DNA of 23,603 nucleotides, from positions 1 to 23,603 of the forward strand of contig QHMQ01000120.1 in NCBI GenBank assembly GCA_003217835.1, in the 5' to 3' direction. Positions 6,237-14,064 of this stretch are shown in pieces (position 1 is the stretch's first letter; each line of letters begins with the position of its first letter). The notes below the pieces were generated by a model that saw only the letters and a list, made by a program, of their open reading frames with translations, ran no database searches and had not been told where the DNA came from. This stretch comes from Verrucomicrobiota bacterium (GTDB lineage Bacteria > Verrucomicrobiota > Verrucomicrobiia > Chthoniobacterales > UBA10450). The position numbers and the translations under genes are program-made.

Positions 6237-8168
6237 TTATTTCTTGTTTTGCGATGACTGCTCGCGGCTCCAGCGCACGAGCAATTCCGACCATTCCTGC
6301 CAGAAACTTGCGCCTGTGGTCAAACCGATCCCGATTTTCTTCCCGAGCAATCCGGCTACTTTCCGCGGAGTGGAACGGAATCCCGCCTTGTCGAACAGGA
6401 AGGAACTGCTCCGCTTCCGGAGCAATTTCCGGTCACTCAAGCGTCCGCCCTCGCATCTGTGCAGTGCGCTTTCGATCCAATTTTGCGGTAACTCTGGACG
6501 TGGCTCGATCGTAGCGCTCACTGTAACACCCGAGAGTTCCTGCAAAATGAGCGCGCAGACGAGGGCGCGGGAACTTGTGGCGTGGACGTGGGAAACTTTT
6601 CTATCTGCCAGCAGCCTGCGCAGGACAAGAGCGAAACGCGCCTGACGTAAGAAAATCGCGCTTGATGGGCGGTGTTCTTGTTGTGCCCGCTCCTCTTCCA
6701 ATTTTTGCGCGAGAGCGGGATTTGCCCGCCATTCTGCCTCCATCACCATCGCGTCGGGCAAAAATTCCAGCTGCGCTGCCATTCGTTCCACGCTTCGAGT
6801 CAAACGGACTGTCGAATCTAATTCGCACACGAACGGCACGACCGAGATGTTGCGTCGGCCCATCTCCTCAAGCTCGAGCTCGATGACCCCCAAATCCTTG
6901 TCCGGCCAGCGATCGATTAGGTAGGCAATCTGGTCGACTGCAAAAGGAGATTTTGGTTTGGGTGGCGCGAGGGACGCTTTTTTGAGCAGTTGGAGGAGTG
7001 GCGCGACTGTTTGCTCGATTCGGAAATGCAGTTCGATTCGCGCGCGTCCAGCACAACCGTAACGCGCTCGCAATTCAGGATTGCGTATCAATTGCTCGAG
7101 CGCTTGGCTGAGCGCGCTCGTATCGCCGGGCGATACCAACAATCCCGTTTCGCCGTGAATGACCGATTCAGGGATTCCAGCGAGACGAGTCGAAACGACC
7201 GGACGTGCTGCCGCCATTGCTTCGATGATCACTGTTGGGAAAACATCGTTGGCACCTTGACGGTCCGTCACCGAGGCGAGTGCGAAGATATCGGCGGATC
7301 GCAATTTTTCGAGCACTGTTTCCTGTGACAGAGAACCGAGCAAATTGACTCGTGGTGAGAGGTTCAACATGTCGATCTTTTTCTGGAGATCGTCGTGCAG
7401 CGGGCCGTCGCCAATTATTTGGCAGGTAAAATCGATTCCCCGGCGCGTCAACTCCGCGCAAGCGTCGATAAGTTGCTCAAAGCCTTTGAACGCAACCAGC
7501 CGGCCGACACTTAGAATGCGTGGCTTTGAGTTTGTCGTTGGCAAAAGCGGGACCGGGAAACTCTCCAAATCGATCCCGTTATAGACACGGTAAATTTTCG
7601 GAGCTGAATCCGGGCAGCGCCGGCAAAGCAGCTCACGGCTGTAATCGGTTTCGGCGGCGACGAACTCGGCCGCCGCGCAGATTTCGCGAAGGAGATCGTC
7701 ATTGCCAAGATCCTTCATAAAATCCTGCCCGTGCGCGGTCACACTGAAAGGAATTCCTGAGATTTCTTTTAGGAAGATTGCGGTATGCGCTGCACGATTG
7801 GCAAAGTGAACGTGAAAATGATCGACGCCGCTATGGGTGAAAAGGTCGGCAAAGTAGAGAGCATTGCGCGCACGCTGCTCGGCTTTCATTTGCCGCCCGT
7901 ATTTTTGCTCATGCCGACTAACAAGCTCGCCTGGCCATCTGCCCGTCGTTTCCGCAGTTTTTTGCCAGATTCTGAGAATTTTTTGGGGCGGTGCGTAGTG
8001 AACGGGGGCACGCAACCGCGAGATATGCTCATGTCGCAAACTGGTGAGCGGCGGATAAATCGAACCAATCTCAAGGTCGACTCCAAGCCGTTCCAATGCC
8101 AGCATCTCTGCGTCGCAAAACGTCTGCGAGATGACCGGATATCGGGAGTAAAGATAACCGAGTCGCAT
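6237..8168 (-). CDS. GT4-type glycosyltransferase with a C-terminal half-domain duplication
   Basis: A 643-residue protein. Residues 1-200 and about 205-400 form a GT-B glycosyltransferase of the WcaL/AmsK-like kind. HFHVHFANRAAH (117-128) and SVTAHGQDF (142-150) belong to the N-terminal domain, and ILSVGRLVAFKGFEQLI plus FPTVIIEAMAAARPVVSTRL (the E-x7-E nucleotide-sugar region) to the C-terminal domain. It would transfer a sugar to a lipid-linked or exported glycan at the inner membrane face. Residues 407-643 are an extension absent from ordinary members. IAYLIDRWPD (414-423) parallels LGYLYSRYPV (3-12), and HVHATSSRALVCALILQELS (527-546) parallels the 119-137 region. The extension therefore resembles a second N-terminal Rossmann domain lacking the nucleotide-sugar half. 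It precedes rfbA by 4 bases. The substrate cannot be read from sequence. Confidence 0.88.
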   Translation of the reverse strand: MRLGYLYSRYPVISQTFCDAEMLALERLGVDLEIGSIYPPLTSLRHEHISRLRAPVHYAPPQKILRIWQKTAETTGRWPGELVSRHEQKYGRQMKAEQRARNALYFADLFTHSGVDHFHVHFANRAAHTAIFLKEISGIPFSVTAHGQDFMKDLGNDDLLREICAAAEFVAAETDYSRELLCRRCPDSAPKIYRVYNGIDLESFPVPLLPTTNSKPRILSVGRLVAFKGFEQLIDACAELTRRGIDFTCQIIGDGPLHDDLQKKIDMLNLSPRVNLLGSLSQETVLEKLRSADIFALASVTDRQGANDVFPTVIIEAMAAARPVVSTRLAGIPESVIHGETGLLVSPGDTSALSQALEQLIRNPELRARYGCAGRARIELHFRIEQTVAPLLQLLKKASLAPPKPKSPFAVDQIAYLIDRWPDKDLGVIELELEEMGRRNISVVPFVCELDSTVRLTRSVERMAAQLEFLPDAMVMEAEWRANPALAQKLEEERAQQEHRPSSAIFLRQARFALVLRRLLADRKVSHVHATSSRALVCALILQELSGVTVSATIEPRPELPQNWIESALHRCEGGRLSDRKLLRKRSSSFLFDKAGFRSTPRKVAGLLGKKIGIGLTTGASFWQEWSELLVRWSREQSSQNKK

Positions 8169-8204
8169 TTGGCTCGATGATTACGCGTCGCGCGCAGAAT
8201 AGCA

Positions 8205-8250
8205 ACGCCACGAAGAAAATGCGACGACGGTCCTGCACTGCCGTCGTTTA
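8205..8250 (-). terminator. Probable intrinsic terminator after the Dabb gene
   Basis: On the minus strand, just past the Dabb stop codon, ACGACGG (8247-8241) pairs with CCGTCGT (8230-8224) around a 10-base loop. It is followed after a few bases by a T-rich run (ATTTTCTT). It separates the Dabb gene from the glycosyltransferase downstream. Confidence 0.45.
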
Positions 8251-8253
8251 CAA

Positions 8254-8571
8254 TCAGGAAAACTGAACGTCTTTACCCGGATCCATCTCGAAATCCAAGG
8301 TCAGTGAATCCGCAGTGTTTGGCTTGATGACTTCTTCCATGAATTTCACGTAGATGGAGTCCTCGCGGAAGATTGCGTATTTGTCCATCGACTCAAAATC
8401 GATTGCAATGAAGAATGGCCAAGGCAATTCAGGATCAACCCGCTTGCCGCATTTGATGCTCAAAACCTCGGGAATTTTCAAGAGCTGCATCCGCGTGTTC
8501 ATCATCATCGCCTCCACGCGGGCGGGAGTAACCTCGGGCTTAAGTTTGTAGAGAGCGATATGGTGAATCAT
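8254..8571 (-). CDS. Dabb (stress-responsive alpha/beta barrel) domain protein
   Basis: A 105-residue single-domain protein. MIHHIALYKLKPEVTPARVEAM at the start, a central IAIDFESMDKYAIFR and the closing YVKFMEEVIKP fit the dimeric ferredoxin-like Dabb fold, where a short strand with a conserved His pair is followed by a helix and a strand with a Tyr near the end. Bacterial Dabb proteins mostly have no known function, and some relatives are small cyclases, so no reaction is assigned. The ATG at 8569-8571 starts right at the family's N-terminal strand. It lies 88 bases downstream of nuoA on the same strand and has a terminator-like hairpin after it. Confidence 0.8.
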   Translation of the reverse strand: MIHHIALYKLKPEVTPARVEAMMMNTRMQLLKIPEVLSIKCGKRVDPELPWPFFIAIDFESMDKYAIFREDSIYVKFMEEVIKPNTADSLTLDFEMDPGKDVQFS

Positions 8572-8623
8572 AAAGGCTAAAGCTATTAGGTGCTTCGAGC
8601 GGGGCGCGCAAGTGCGAATCCGG

Positions 8624-8655
8624 CGAGCGGATAATGTCGATCCGCCGCCCGCTCG
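8624..8655 (-). repeat. Inverted repeat downstream of nuoA
   Basis: CGAGCGG (8624-8630) and CCGCTCG (8649-8655) can pair around an 18-base loop. It begins 5 bases past the nuoA stop. There is no T-run, so it is only a weak terminator candidate. Confidence 0.25.
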
Positions 8656-8659
8656 GCGA

Positions 8660-9031
8660 TTATTTTTTCCAGTCCAGCGCGCCCTTCTTGAGCGCGTAAA
8701 CGTAGCCGACCATTAAGATCGAAATAAAGCTGAGCATACTCCAGAAGATCAGCCCGCTCTGCTTGATCGACTCTCTGTAAACAACCGCCCAGGGATACAT
8801 GAATACGATCTCGAGATCGAAGAGAATGAAGAGCATTGCCACCAGATAAAACCTCACGCTGAATCTGGGCTGCACTTCTCCCTGTGGCACCATCCCGCAT
8901 TCATATGCGGTATCTTTCGCTCGTGTCCGTTTCCCGCTTTTCCCGACGAGAATGCTAACGAGCAGCGCTGAACCGGCAAACAGCATCGCCACGATAATTT
9001 GCAGGAGAACCGGCAGATATTCTCGAAGCAT
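8660..9031 (-). CDS. nuoA: NADH-quinone oxidoreductase subunit A (isolated gene)
   Basis: NuoA is one of the small membrane subunits of respiratory complex I, near the quinone-binding site. The 123-residue length is normal and three membrane helices are visible (about 6-29, 62-84, 92-113). Family hallmarks are AYECGMVPQGEVQPRFSVRF (42-61), where the loop cysteine is conserved, and FYLVAMLFILFDLEIVFMYP (61-80) with its buried acidic pair. The gene stands alone: nothing resembling nuoB, nuoC or nuoD follows, the next gene is a Dabb protein 88 bases on, and the upstream neighbour is a small unrelated protein. The remaining complex I genes would have to be elsewhere in the genome. Confidence 0.93.
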   Translation of the reverse strand: MLREYLPVLLQIIVAMLFAGSALLVSILVGKSGKRTRAKDTAYECGMVPQGEVQPRFSVRFYLVAMLFILFDLEIVFMYPWAVVYRESIKQSGLIFWSMLSFISILMVGYVYALKKGALDWKK

Positions 9032-9065
9032 CTGAAGGCTCGCTGAAGATCAGTTTCGCTGCGAT

Positions 9066-9377
9066 TTACCTTACGCCAGCCAGATGGCCATTCTGCGGGG
9101 CAATCGCATTTGCCAAAGCCGAAGGCAGGCCTTTATATTTCTTGCCATTCTTCTTCACCGCACCACGCGCAACGAGATTTTGCAGCTTCTCGTAAGCCCG
9201 GAGCCGCAGCATTTCCTCGCCACCGCTTGCCGCATTCCGTGCTCGTAGATTCTCATGTACGATATCGAAAAGCTGCTTGAACTCAAAGGAAGAACGCCGC
9301 GAAAGGACGGCGACCAGCTCCTCGGTCACTAGATCCGGAACTCGACGGGAAAATGCATTTTTCTTTAGAATAGCCAT
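9066..9377 (-). CDS. Small basic protein, possible winged-helix fold, function unknown
   Basis: I do not recognise this 103-residue protein. It is basic and predicted to be mostly helical, with no membrane segment. Its second half (LRAYEKLQNLVARGAVKKNG, then KKYKGLPSAL) looks like the recognition helix plus wing of a small winged-helix domain, so nucleic-acid binding is possible but unproven. ATG 9375-9377 is preferred; longer versions from ATG 9396-9398 or TTG 9465-9467 add a cysteine-rich, poorly ordered lead. It ends 34 bases before nuoA. The 104-base gap upstream could hold a promoter, but no clear -35/-10 pair is seen. Confidence 0.55.
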   Translation of the reverse strand: MAILKKNAFSRRVPDLVTEELVAVLSRRSSFEFKQLFDIVHENLRARNAASGGEEMLRLRAYEKLQNLVARGAVKKNGKKYKGLPSALANAIAPQNGHLAGVR

Positions 9378-9481
9378 AAGGCGAGAAGGATAGCACATTT
9401 TTAGCAAAGCGCAGCAGTTTTCTTGTCCCGGTTTTAGAGCCGCCCAAAGAGTGCCGAAATGGCGCAATTGTTCGGTTCATC

Positions 9482-11275
9482 CTAAGGCGTGGGAGCTGGA
9501 TTTGGCGTAGACGACGGGTTTAAAGACGGCTGCGGAGTTCCCATCGAAGAAGGACCCCATCCGGTCAAGTTGGCGCTGGCTTTTTGACGTGCCGTGGCGC
9601 CAACACCGCTGAGAATTGCCAGGCCGATCGCCGATTGGCCTAACGTGATCGGTCCGACCGACTCGGCCACATAGCCATCACCGTCATATCTCTGCGAGGA
9701 GACTATCGGGCTAAGGTGCTTCGTAATGACCTCCGGCGCGGGAAGCCTTGTAAGATCGATATAATCAGTCATTCCTGGCATGAAAGCCGCCGCCATTAAC
9801 AGCATCGGCCGAAGCGAACCATCAAGCCGGGAATACAATTGAGACGCGTCGATATAGGCAAAAAAGTTCGTCGGGCTCGGCACCAACTTGGCTGCTGTCT
9901 TGTAAGCTTGCGAATTTGAAAGCTCCGAGGAGACGCTGTCGTCGCGCTTTATCGCCTCTTCAACCGAAACCGGATTGAAACCGGCGATCAGGATCCTATT
10001 CGACAAAGCGATGGTCGGGGTGATCGCAATCAGGGTGGCGGATGACGGCATTGAAAAATACCGCACGCTATCCTTCTCAGTTTGCGTCCAAATCGCGTTC
10101 TCGTCCGCGCGCGTGACTGCTTCCACGATCTTGCTGGCTCTGGCCATGTCTATGACTGGCAACGTGAGAATTAACGAGGGCCAAGGTGCGGTTGACGGCC
10201 AGTCCGCTAACGATCCTAATTCCACGCCGAACGCAGCCTTCCAGTCATCGGCTGTGATTCCACTGTCGGAAAAAGTCTGAAAAAACTTCTGCATTGTGCC
10301 CGCGATGCCTGCTGCTTGATTTAGCGCATCAATCTTTTGCCCGACATTGAGCAACATCGACAGATAGAAAAACGTCTCTTTCGTGCCAAGCGTAAGTGAC
10401 GATCGGGTGATGGCCGTATCCTGTTCCAACTTCGGCACTCCGAGAAAAAGCAGATCGTGTATTTTTCCGCTCTCGAAGCGCATCGCGCCAGAAATACTGC
10501 GCACCTGTTCCAACAGGGGCCGTTCATTCGTCGCACCCGACGACTGGATGGCGGCGCGGAGGGCAGCAAGTCGCGCGGAAAGCGTCTGCGGCTGCAGATA
10601 AAAAGAGGCAGCGTAACTCGACGGCATGTGAGCGGCCGCCGCGCGATATGATTCGTCCGCATCCAGTGTGTTCTTTGCGTTTTTGACTCGACCGTCGGCG
10701 CGGTCGAGAAGCGCTTTTATTTCAGCGAGATTATTTGAAGCAAAGAACCAATTTCTGTCATAAACGCTTGCCAGCGAAAAGAGACCAAAAGTGAAAATGT
10801 GGATCTTACGCCGCTGATAATCGATCGTCTCGCGGGCGCTGGGATCGCCGAGGGCCTCCGAACACCATCCAGTGATGATTTTTTCCGCGTTATTCTGGTT
10901 TTCACGAAAACGAAATCCCACGACAATCTTTGGGCTGTCGTTCGCCATCGACGTCAGCGCGAAGAAAGCATTCTTGGGATCGAGTTGTTCGATCTCGTGC
11001 AGCGTTTGAGAAGCCGCGTCCTTTTTCGGAAGTTTGGCTAGCGGCTTGCGAAGAAAATCCTGTACCGCAGGTTCGCGGTAAAGCAGATAAAGATCGGAAT
11101 GATGCCACTGATCACGCGTGCGATTGAGGTCTGGTAGGTGCGCCAGGAAAATTGTTTCGCGCGGCAGAAGCGCACTCACTGAGGCGCTCGAAGTTTTTTG
11201 GGAAATACGCCAGACGTACCAGACGGCGAACGCGGCGACGGCGCCGGCGACTACGAGGAATACAGTTCGCCTCAT
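9482..11275 (-). CDS. Membrane-anchored DUF3352-like protein, function unknown
   Basis: A 597-residue protein with an uncleaved signal anchor at the N-terminus (about 4-22) and a large extracytoplasmic part. ALLPRETIFLAHLPDLNRTR (35-54) resembles the opening of DUF3352 proteins, which begin with a phrase about 'P.dt..yv.vpdl'. The body repeats a pattern of short strands and amphipathic helices, as in IDALNQAAGIAGTMQKFFQT and the later PSPTNFFAYIDASQLYSRL. The end is low-complexity and rich in Pro, Ser and Thr (SSTPNPAPTP). No catalytic motif is visible. It starts 18 bases after xerD on the same strand and is probably co-transcribed with it. The DUF3352 link is a weak resemblance and no function is inferred. 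Confidence 0.7.
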   Translation of the reverse strand: MRRTVFLVVAGAVAAFAVWYVWRISQKTSSASVSALLPRETIFLAHLPDLNRTRDQWHHSDLYLLYREPAVQDFLRKPLAKLPKKDAASQTLHEIEQLDPKNAFFALTSMANDSPKIVVGFRFRENQNNAEKIITGWCSEALGDPSARETIDYQRRKIHIFTFGLFSLASVYDRNWFFASNNLAEIKALLDRADGRVKNAKNTLDADESYRAAAAHMPSSYAASFYLQPQTLSARLAALRAAIQSSGATNERPLLEQVRSISGAMRFESGKIHDLLFLGVPKLEQDTAITRSSLTLGTKETFFYLSMLLNVGQKIDALNQAAGIAGTMQKFFQTFSDSGITADDWKAAFGVELGSLADWPSTAPWPSLILTLPVIDMARASKIVEAVTRADENAIWTQTEKDSVRYFSMPSSATLIAITPTIALSNRILIAGFNPVSVEEAIKRDDSVSSELSNSQAYKTAAKLVPSPTNFFAYIDASQLYSRLDGSLRPMLLMAAAFMPGMTDYIDLTRLPAPEVITKHLSPIVSSQRYDGDGYVAESVGPITLGQSAIGLAILSGVGATARQKASANLTGWGPSSMGTPQPSLNPSSTPNPAPTP

Positions 11276-11293
11276 GAGAAAAGAAGTGTGACG

Positions 11294-12184
11294 CTACGCG
11301 CGCGGGTGAAATTGTCGATGGACGGCTTTCAGCCGCTGTTGATCGACATGTGTGTACACCTGCGTCGTTGAGATATCCGCGTGCCCGAGCATTTCCTGGA
11401 TGATGCGCAGGTCGGCGCCATTTCCGAGCAGATGCGTCGCGAAACTGTGCCGGAGAAGATGTGGATAAATATTTTTTTCCAATCCGGAGTGCCGTGCATG
11501 TTTTTTCACGATCTGCCAGATACGCGCCGTTGTTAATTTCGTGCCGCGCTCCGAAAGGAAAATCTCGCTGCTGCTACGGCGCTTTACGAACTTCGGGCGT
11601 TCCGTGGACAAGTAGGCGGCGAGCGCTTCGCACGCTTTGCGACCGACCGGCACAAGTCGTGTTTTGTTCCCTTTGCCGGTCACGCGCAAAATGCGCTCTT
11701 CAAAGTTGAAATTCTCCAGCCGCGCATTTGCCAGCTCGGAAGCGCGCAGCCCGCTCGCGTAAAGCAACTCGATCATTGCCCGATCGCGCAAGCCATGAGG
11801 AACTTTCGTGTTGATCTTTTCCAACAACTGCTCGACCTGCAATTCGTTAAGCGTTTCGGGAAGGTAACGTTCGATCCGCGGGAGCGCGAGCGCCTCCGCG
11901 GGGTCGCGTTCAACCGCGTTCTTAGCGGCTAAAAATCGAAAGAAGATCTTCAATGCGACCACAATCAATTTGATCGACGAGGCGGAAAGTCCGGCACGTT
12001 TGCGGTCAGCGAGATACTCGCTTATGACCGGCAAAGTCACACTGCAAGGATGGTCGATCTTTTTCTTTGCGGCGCACCATTGCGCAAATTCGCTTAGCGA
12101 TCGTTGAGTGGAGAGTTGATAGTTTTCAGAAAGACCTCGCTCGACCGCGAGGAAGCGGATGAACGAGTCGATCGCCTGCTCCAT
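11294..12184 (-). CDS. xerD: Site-specific tyrosine recombinase XerC/XerD
   Basis: Xer recombinases resolve chromosome dimers at the dif site during division. This 296-residue protein has the usual N-terminal SAM-like core-binding domain (about 1-95: IDSFIRFLAVERGLSENYQL) and a C-terminal catalytic domain. All active-site residues are present: R147 (ASGLRASEL), K171 (GKGNKTRLVP), H242 and R245 (HLLRHSFATHLL), H268 (LGHADISTTQVYTHV) and the nucleophile Y277. ATG 12182-12184 is chosen over an upstream TTG at 12211 because it gives the family's standard length and N-terminus. XerD is slightly preferred over XerC from the N-terminus; the two cannot be separated with certainty. There are no integron or phage neighbours, so a housekeeping role is likely. 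Confidence 0.88.
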   Translation of the reverse strand: MEQAIDSFIRFLAVERGLSENYQLSTQRSLSEFAQWCAAKKKIDHPCSVTLPVISEYLADRKRAGLSASSIKLIVVALKIFFRFLAAKNAVERDPAEALALPRIERYLPETLNELQVEQLLEKINTKVPHGLRDRAMIELLYASGLRASELANARLENFNFEERILRVTGKGNKTRLVPVGRKACEALAAYLSTERPKFVKRRSSSEIFLSERGTKLTTARIWQIVKKHARHSGLEKNIYPHLLRHSFATHLLGNGADLRIIQEMLGHADISTTQVYTHVDQQRLKAVHRQFHPRA

Positions 12185-12304
12185 GTCGCCAAAGATTCCG
12201 CGAAAGGCCAAACTTTGGCAATTGCGCGATTAATAAATAGACAGTGGTGCTGATTTGAACCATCACCACCCGCTCATGCGACTTTATTGACAAGCGGAGG
12301 TTAA

Positions 12305-13105
12305 ATGTTCGATGTTCCGTCTGAGATGAGTTTGGATTTGAATACCATCCTGAAAGATTGGCCGCATGAGAACGGCAACGTCAAGGTACGCAAGATCACT
12401 GGCCTCGATGGCCGCGAGAAGTTGCAACTGCGGGTCGATCTCGGCGTGCTGCAAATGGAAGTTACCGGCCGGCCCGATGGAGAACACCCGCACAACTGCG
12501 AGTCGCTTCTAGAATACCACCAGCGACGCGCGGTTCGCGCGGCGGGAAAAGGCGAAGATTACGAACTCACGCCCGAAGAATGTGCCGAGCTTCAGCAAGA
12601 AGGCATCCAGTATTATCACCGCTATTTAAGTTTATTTCAGGTCAACGATTTCGCGGGCGTCGTGCGCGACACACAGCGCAATCTCGATCTTTTCACTTTT
12701 GTCACCGAGCACACCGATCGCGAAGAGCTCTCTTGGAGCTTGCAACAGTTCCGGCCTTACGTGCTCATGATGAATACGCGCGCCAAGGCCTCCATTTTTC
12801 TCGGCCAGGGGAAATTTGGCGAAGCCATGGCCGAGATCGAACGCGGGCGCGATGCCATTGCGAATTTTTTTCACCATTCAAATTTTCCTGAGCTCGCATC
12901 AAAAAGCTCGGAGATCGCATTTCTCGACGAATGGCTCGAAGAAGTGAAAGCGAAACGTCCGCTCTCAAAGCTGGAGATCATGCAGCGTGAGATGGAAACC
13001 GCGATCGCCAGTGAACTTTACGAGCGTGCCGCCGAATTGCGCGACGCCATCAACCTGCTGAAGCCACAAAAGCCAGCACAATCGAGCCACGGATCACGCG
13101 AATAG
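12305..13105 (+). CDS. UVR-motif (UvrB/UvrC-like) protein with a helical repeat region
   Basis: A 266-residue protein. The C-terminal part (about 218-250: LSKLEIMQREMETAIASELY and then ERAAELRDAINLL) is a UVR motif, the helical hairpin by which UvrB and UvrC bind each other and which also occurs in McsA-like proteins. The N-terminal 70 residues are a beta-rich module (VKVRKITGLDGREKLQLRVD). The centre (about 95-215) is helical with TPR-like character (YLSLFQVNDFAGVVRDTQRN, then ASIFLGQGKFGEAMAEIERG). No nuclease or helicase domain is present. GGAGG at 12296-12300 lies 4 bases from ATG 12305 and supports that start; ATG 12326 is an alternative. It diverges from xerD. The function is unknown; an adaptor role is inference. 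Confidence 0.8.
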   Translation: MFDVPSEMSLDLNTILKDWPHENGNVKVRKITGLDGREKLQLRVDLGVLQMEVTGRPDGEHPHNCESLLEYHQRRAVRAAGKGEDYELTPEECAELQQEGIQYYHRYLSLFQVNDFAGVVRDTQRNLDLFTFVTEHTDREELSWSLQQFRPYVLMMNTRAKASIFLGQGKFGEAMAEIERGRDAIANFFHHSNFPELASKSSEIAFLDEWLEEVKAKRPLSKLEIMQREMETAIASELYERAAELRDAINLLKPQKPAQSSHGSRE

Positions 13106-13305
13106 CTGGTCCCGGGTGATCTCAATTACTAAACTGGATTGACATCTCGGCGGCATTCCGCGAGTCTGGCCAGAGACCATTCGCCTATTAGCCGAAATCC
13201 TCCTAGCCGGCGCACCGCTCCATCCCAGCGCCAATTTTAGCGGCTCAGTCACAAGTGGATTGCGCCTCTTGCATTTCGGCGACCGGCGTCTAGATGTGTT
13301 GCCGT

Positions 13306-14046
13306 ATGAAAACCGCCGCGTATTCCCTGGTCCTAACCATTTCTTTCCTGCTTAGTGCTCGAGCCGACCTGACGATCTTGCAAAAGGTGGAAAGAGCCGG
13401 CTCGGCTACGAATATGACTATCAAGCTCAAAGGTGACAAAGTGCGCATCGAAGCTTCGCCACAGGTCACTACGATTATTGATGGGAAGACCGGAGAAATA
13501 ACCAATCTGATGAACGATCAGAAAACCGTTGTGCGCATCTCGGCGGAGAAGGCGAGGGCGGTTACAAACATGATAAACAAGTTTGACGCGAAAAAAGAAG
13601 GCGCGGGAAAAGTCAAGCTGACGCCGACGGGCCAAAAGGAAACGGTAGACGGTTATGAAACCGAGCAGTACACTTATGACGGACCCGATTTCAAGGCCAC
13701 CTACTGGATCGCGTCCAACTATCCCGAGGGTGCCGCCATCCTGGCACAACTGCAATCCATCAAGTCGGAATTCTGGGACGCGGCCAATGCCGGCGCGCCC
13801 GACCTTCGCGATTTCCCTGGACTCCCCATCCGCACACGCATGACTACGACTAAACATAGTCAGCCGGCTAAGCCGGGTGGAGCGGCTCTGGGTGGCGCCA
13901 CGGAGATAACGACTACGATCATCTCCGCGAATCAGAATCCGATCAGCGACGCCGAGTTTACCGCCCCGAACGACTTTAAGGAGACGAAGCTGCCGGATAT
14001 TTTTGATAAAAAGAATGCCGCTCCGTCTACTTCTCCGAATCCATAA
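13306..14046 (+). CDS. Exported DUF4412-like protein, function unknown
   Basis: A 246-residue protein with a signal peptide (MKTAAYSLVLTISFLLSARA). The mature part opens with beta-rich sequence (MTIKLKGDKVRIEASPQVTT) followed by IIDGKTGEITNLMNDQKTVV. This resembles DUF4412 and related LolA-like outer-membrane or periplasmic proteins, whose strands carry the pattern 'kg.k.R.e..........d....i..ld...k....'. A second half includes YETEQYTYDG and TEITTTIISANQNPISDAEF, and it ends in a Pro/Ser-rich tail. The start at 13306 is preferred over the earlier in-frame ATG at 13294 because it gives a clean MK-led signal peptide. It is 18 bases upstream of the Maf gene. No catalytic residue stands out and the family call is tentative. 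Confidence 0.65.
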   Translation: MKTAAYSLVLTISFLLSARADLTILQKVERAGSATNMTIKLKGDKVRIEASPQVTTIIDGKTGEITNLMNDQKTVVRISAEKARAVTNMINKFDAKKEGAGKVKLTPTGQKETVDGYETEQYTYDGPDFKATYWIASNYPEGAAILAQLQSIKSEFWDAANAGAPDLRDFPGLPIRTRMTTTKHSQPAKPGGAALGGATEITTTIISANQNPISDAEFTAPNDFKETKLPDIFDKKNAAPSTSPNP

Positions 14047-14064
14047 CGCAAGCCTCTGACTGTT

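Noticed and set aside
8586..8900. 104-residue frame over the nuoA gene
   Set aside because: It is a shadow of nuoA in another frame and has no membrane or domain character.
11294..12184. Integrase of a mobile element or integron
   Set aside because: No attachment site, cassette, phage gene or cargo lies nearby and the protein has standard Xer length, so a housekeeping dimer-resolution role is more likely.
12211..12211. TTG start for the Xer recombinase
   Set aside because: It adds nine residues outside the family's normal N-terminus; ATG at 12184 gives the standard length.
13106..13305. Promoter with TTGACA at 13139 before the DUF4412-like gene
   Set aside because: No -10-like hexamer stands at the right distance (GAGTCT at 17 bases), so it was not called.
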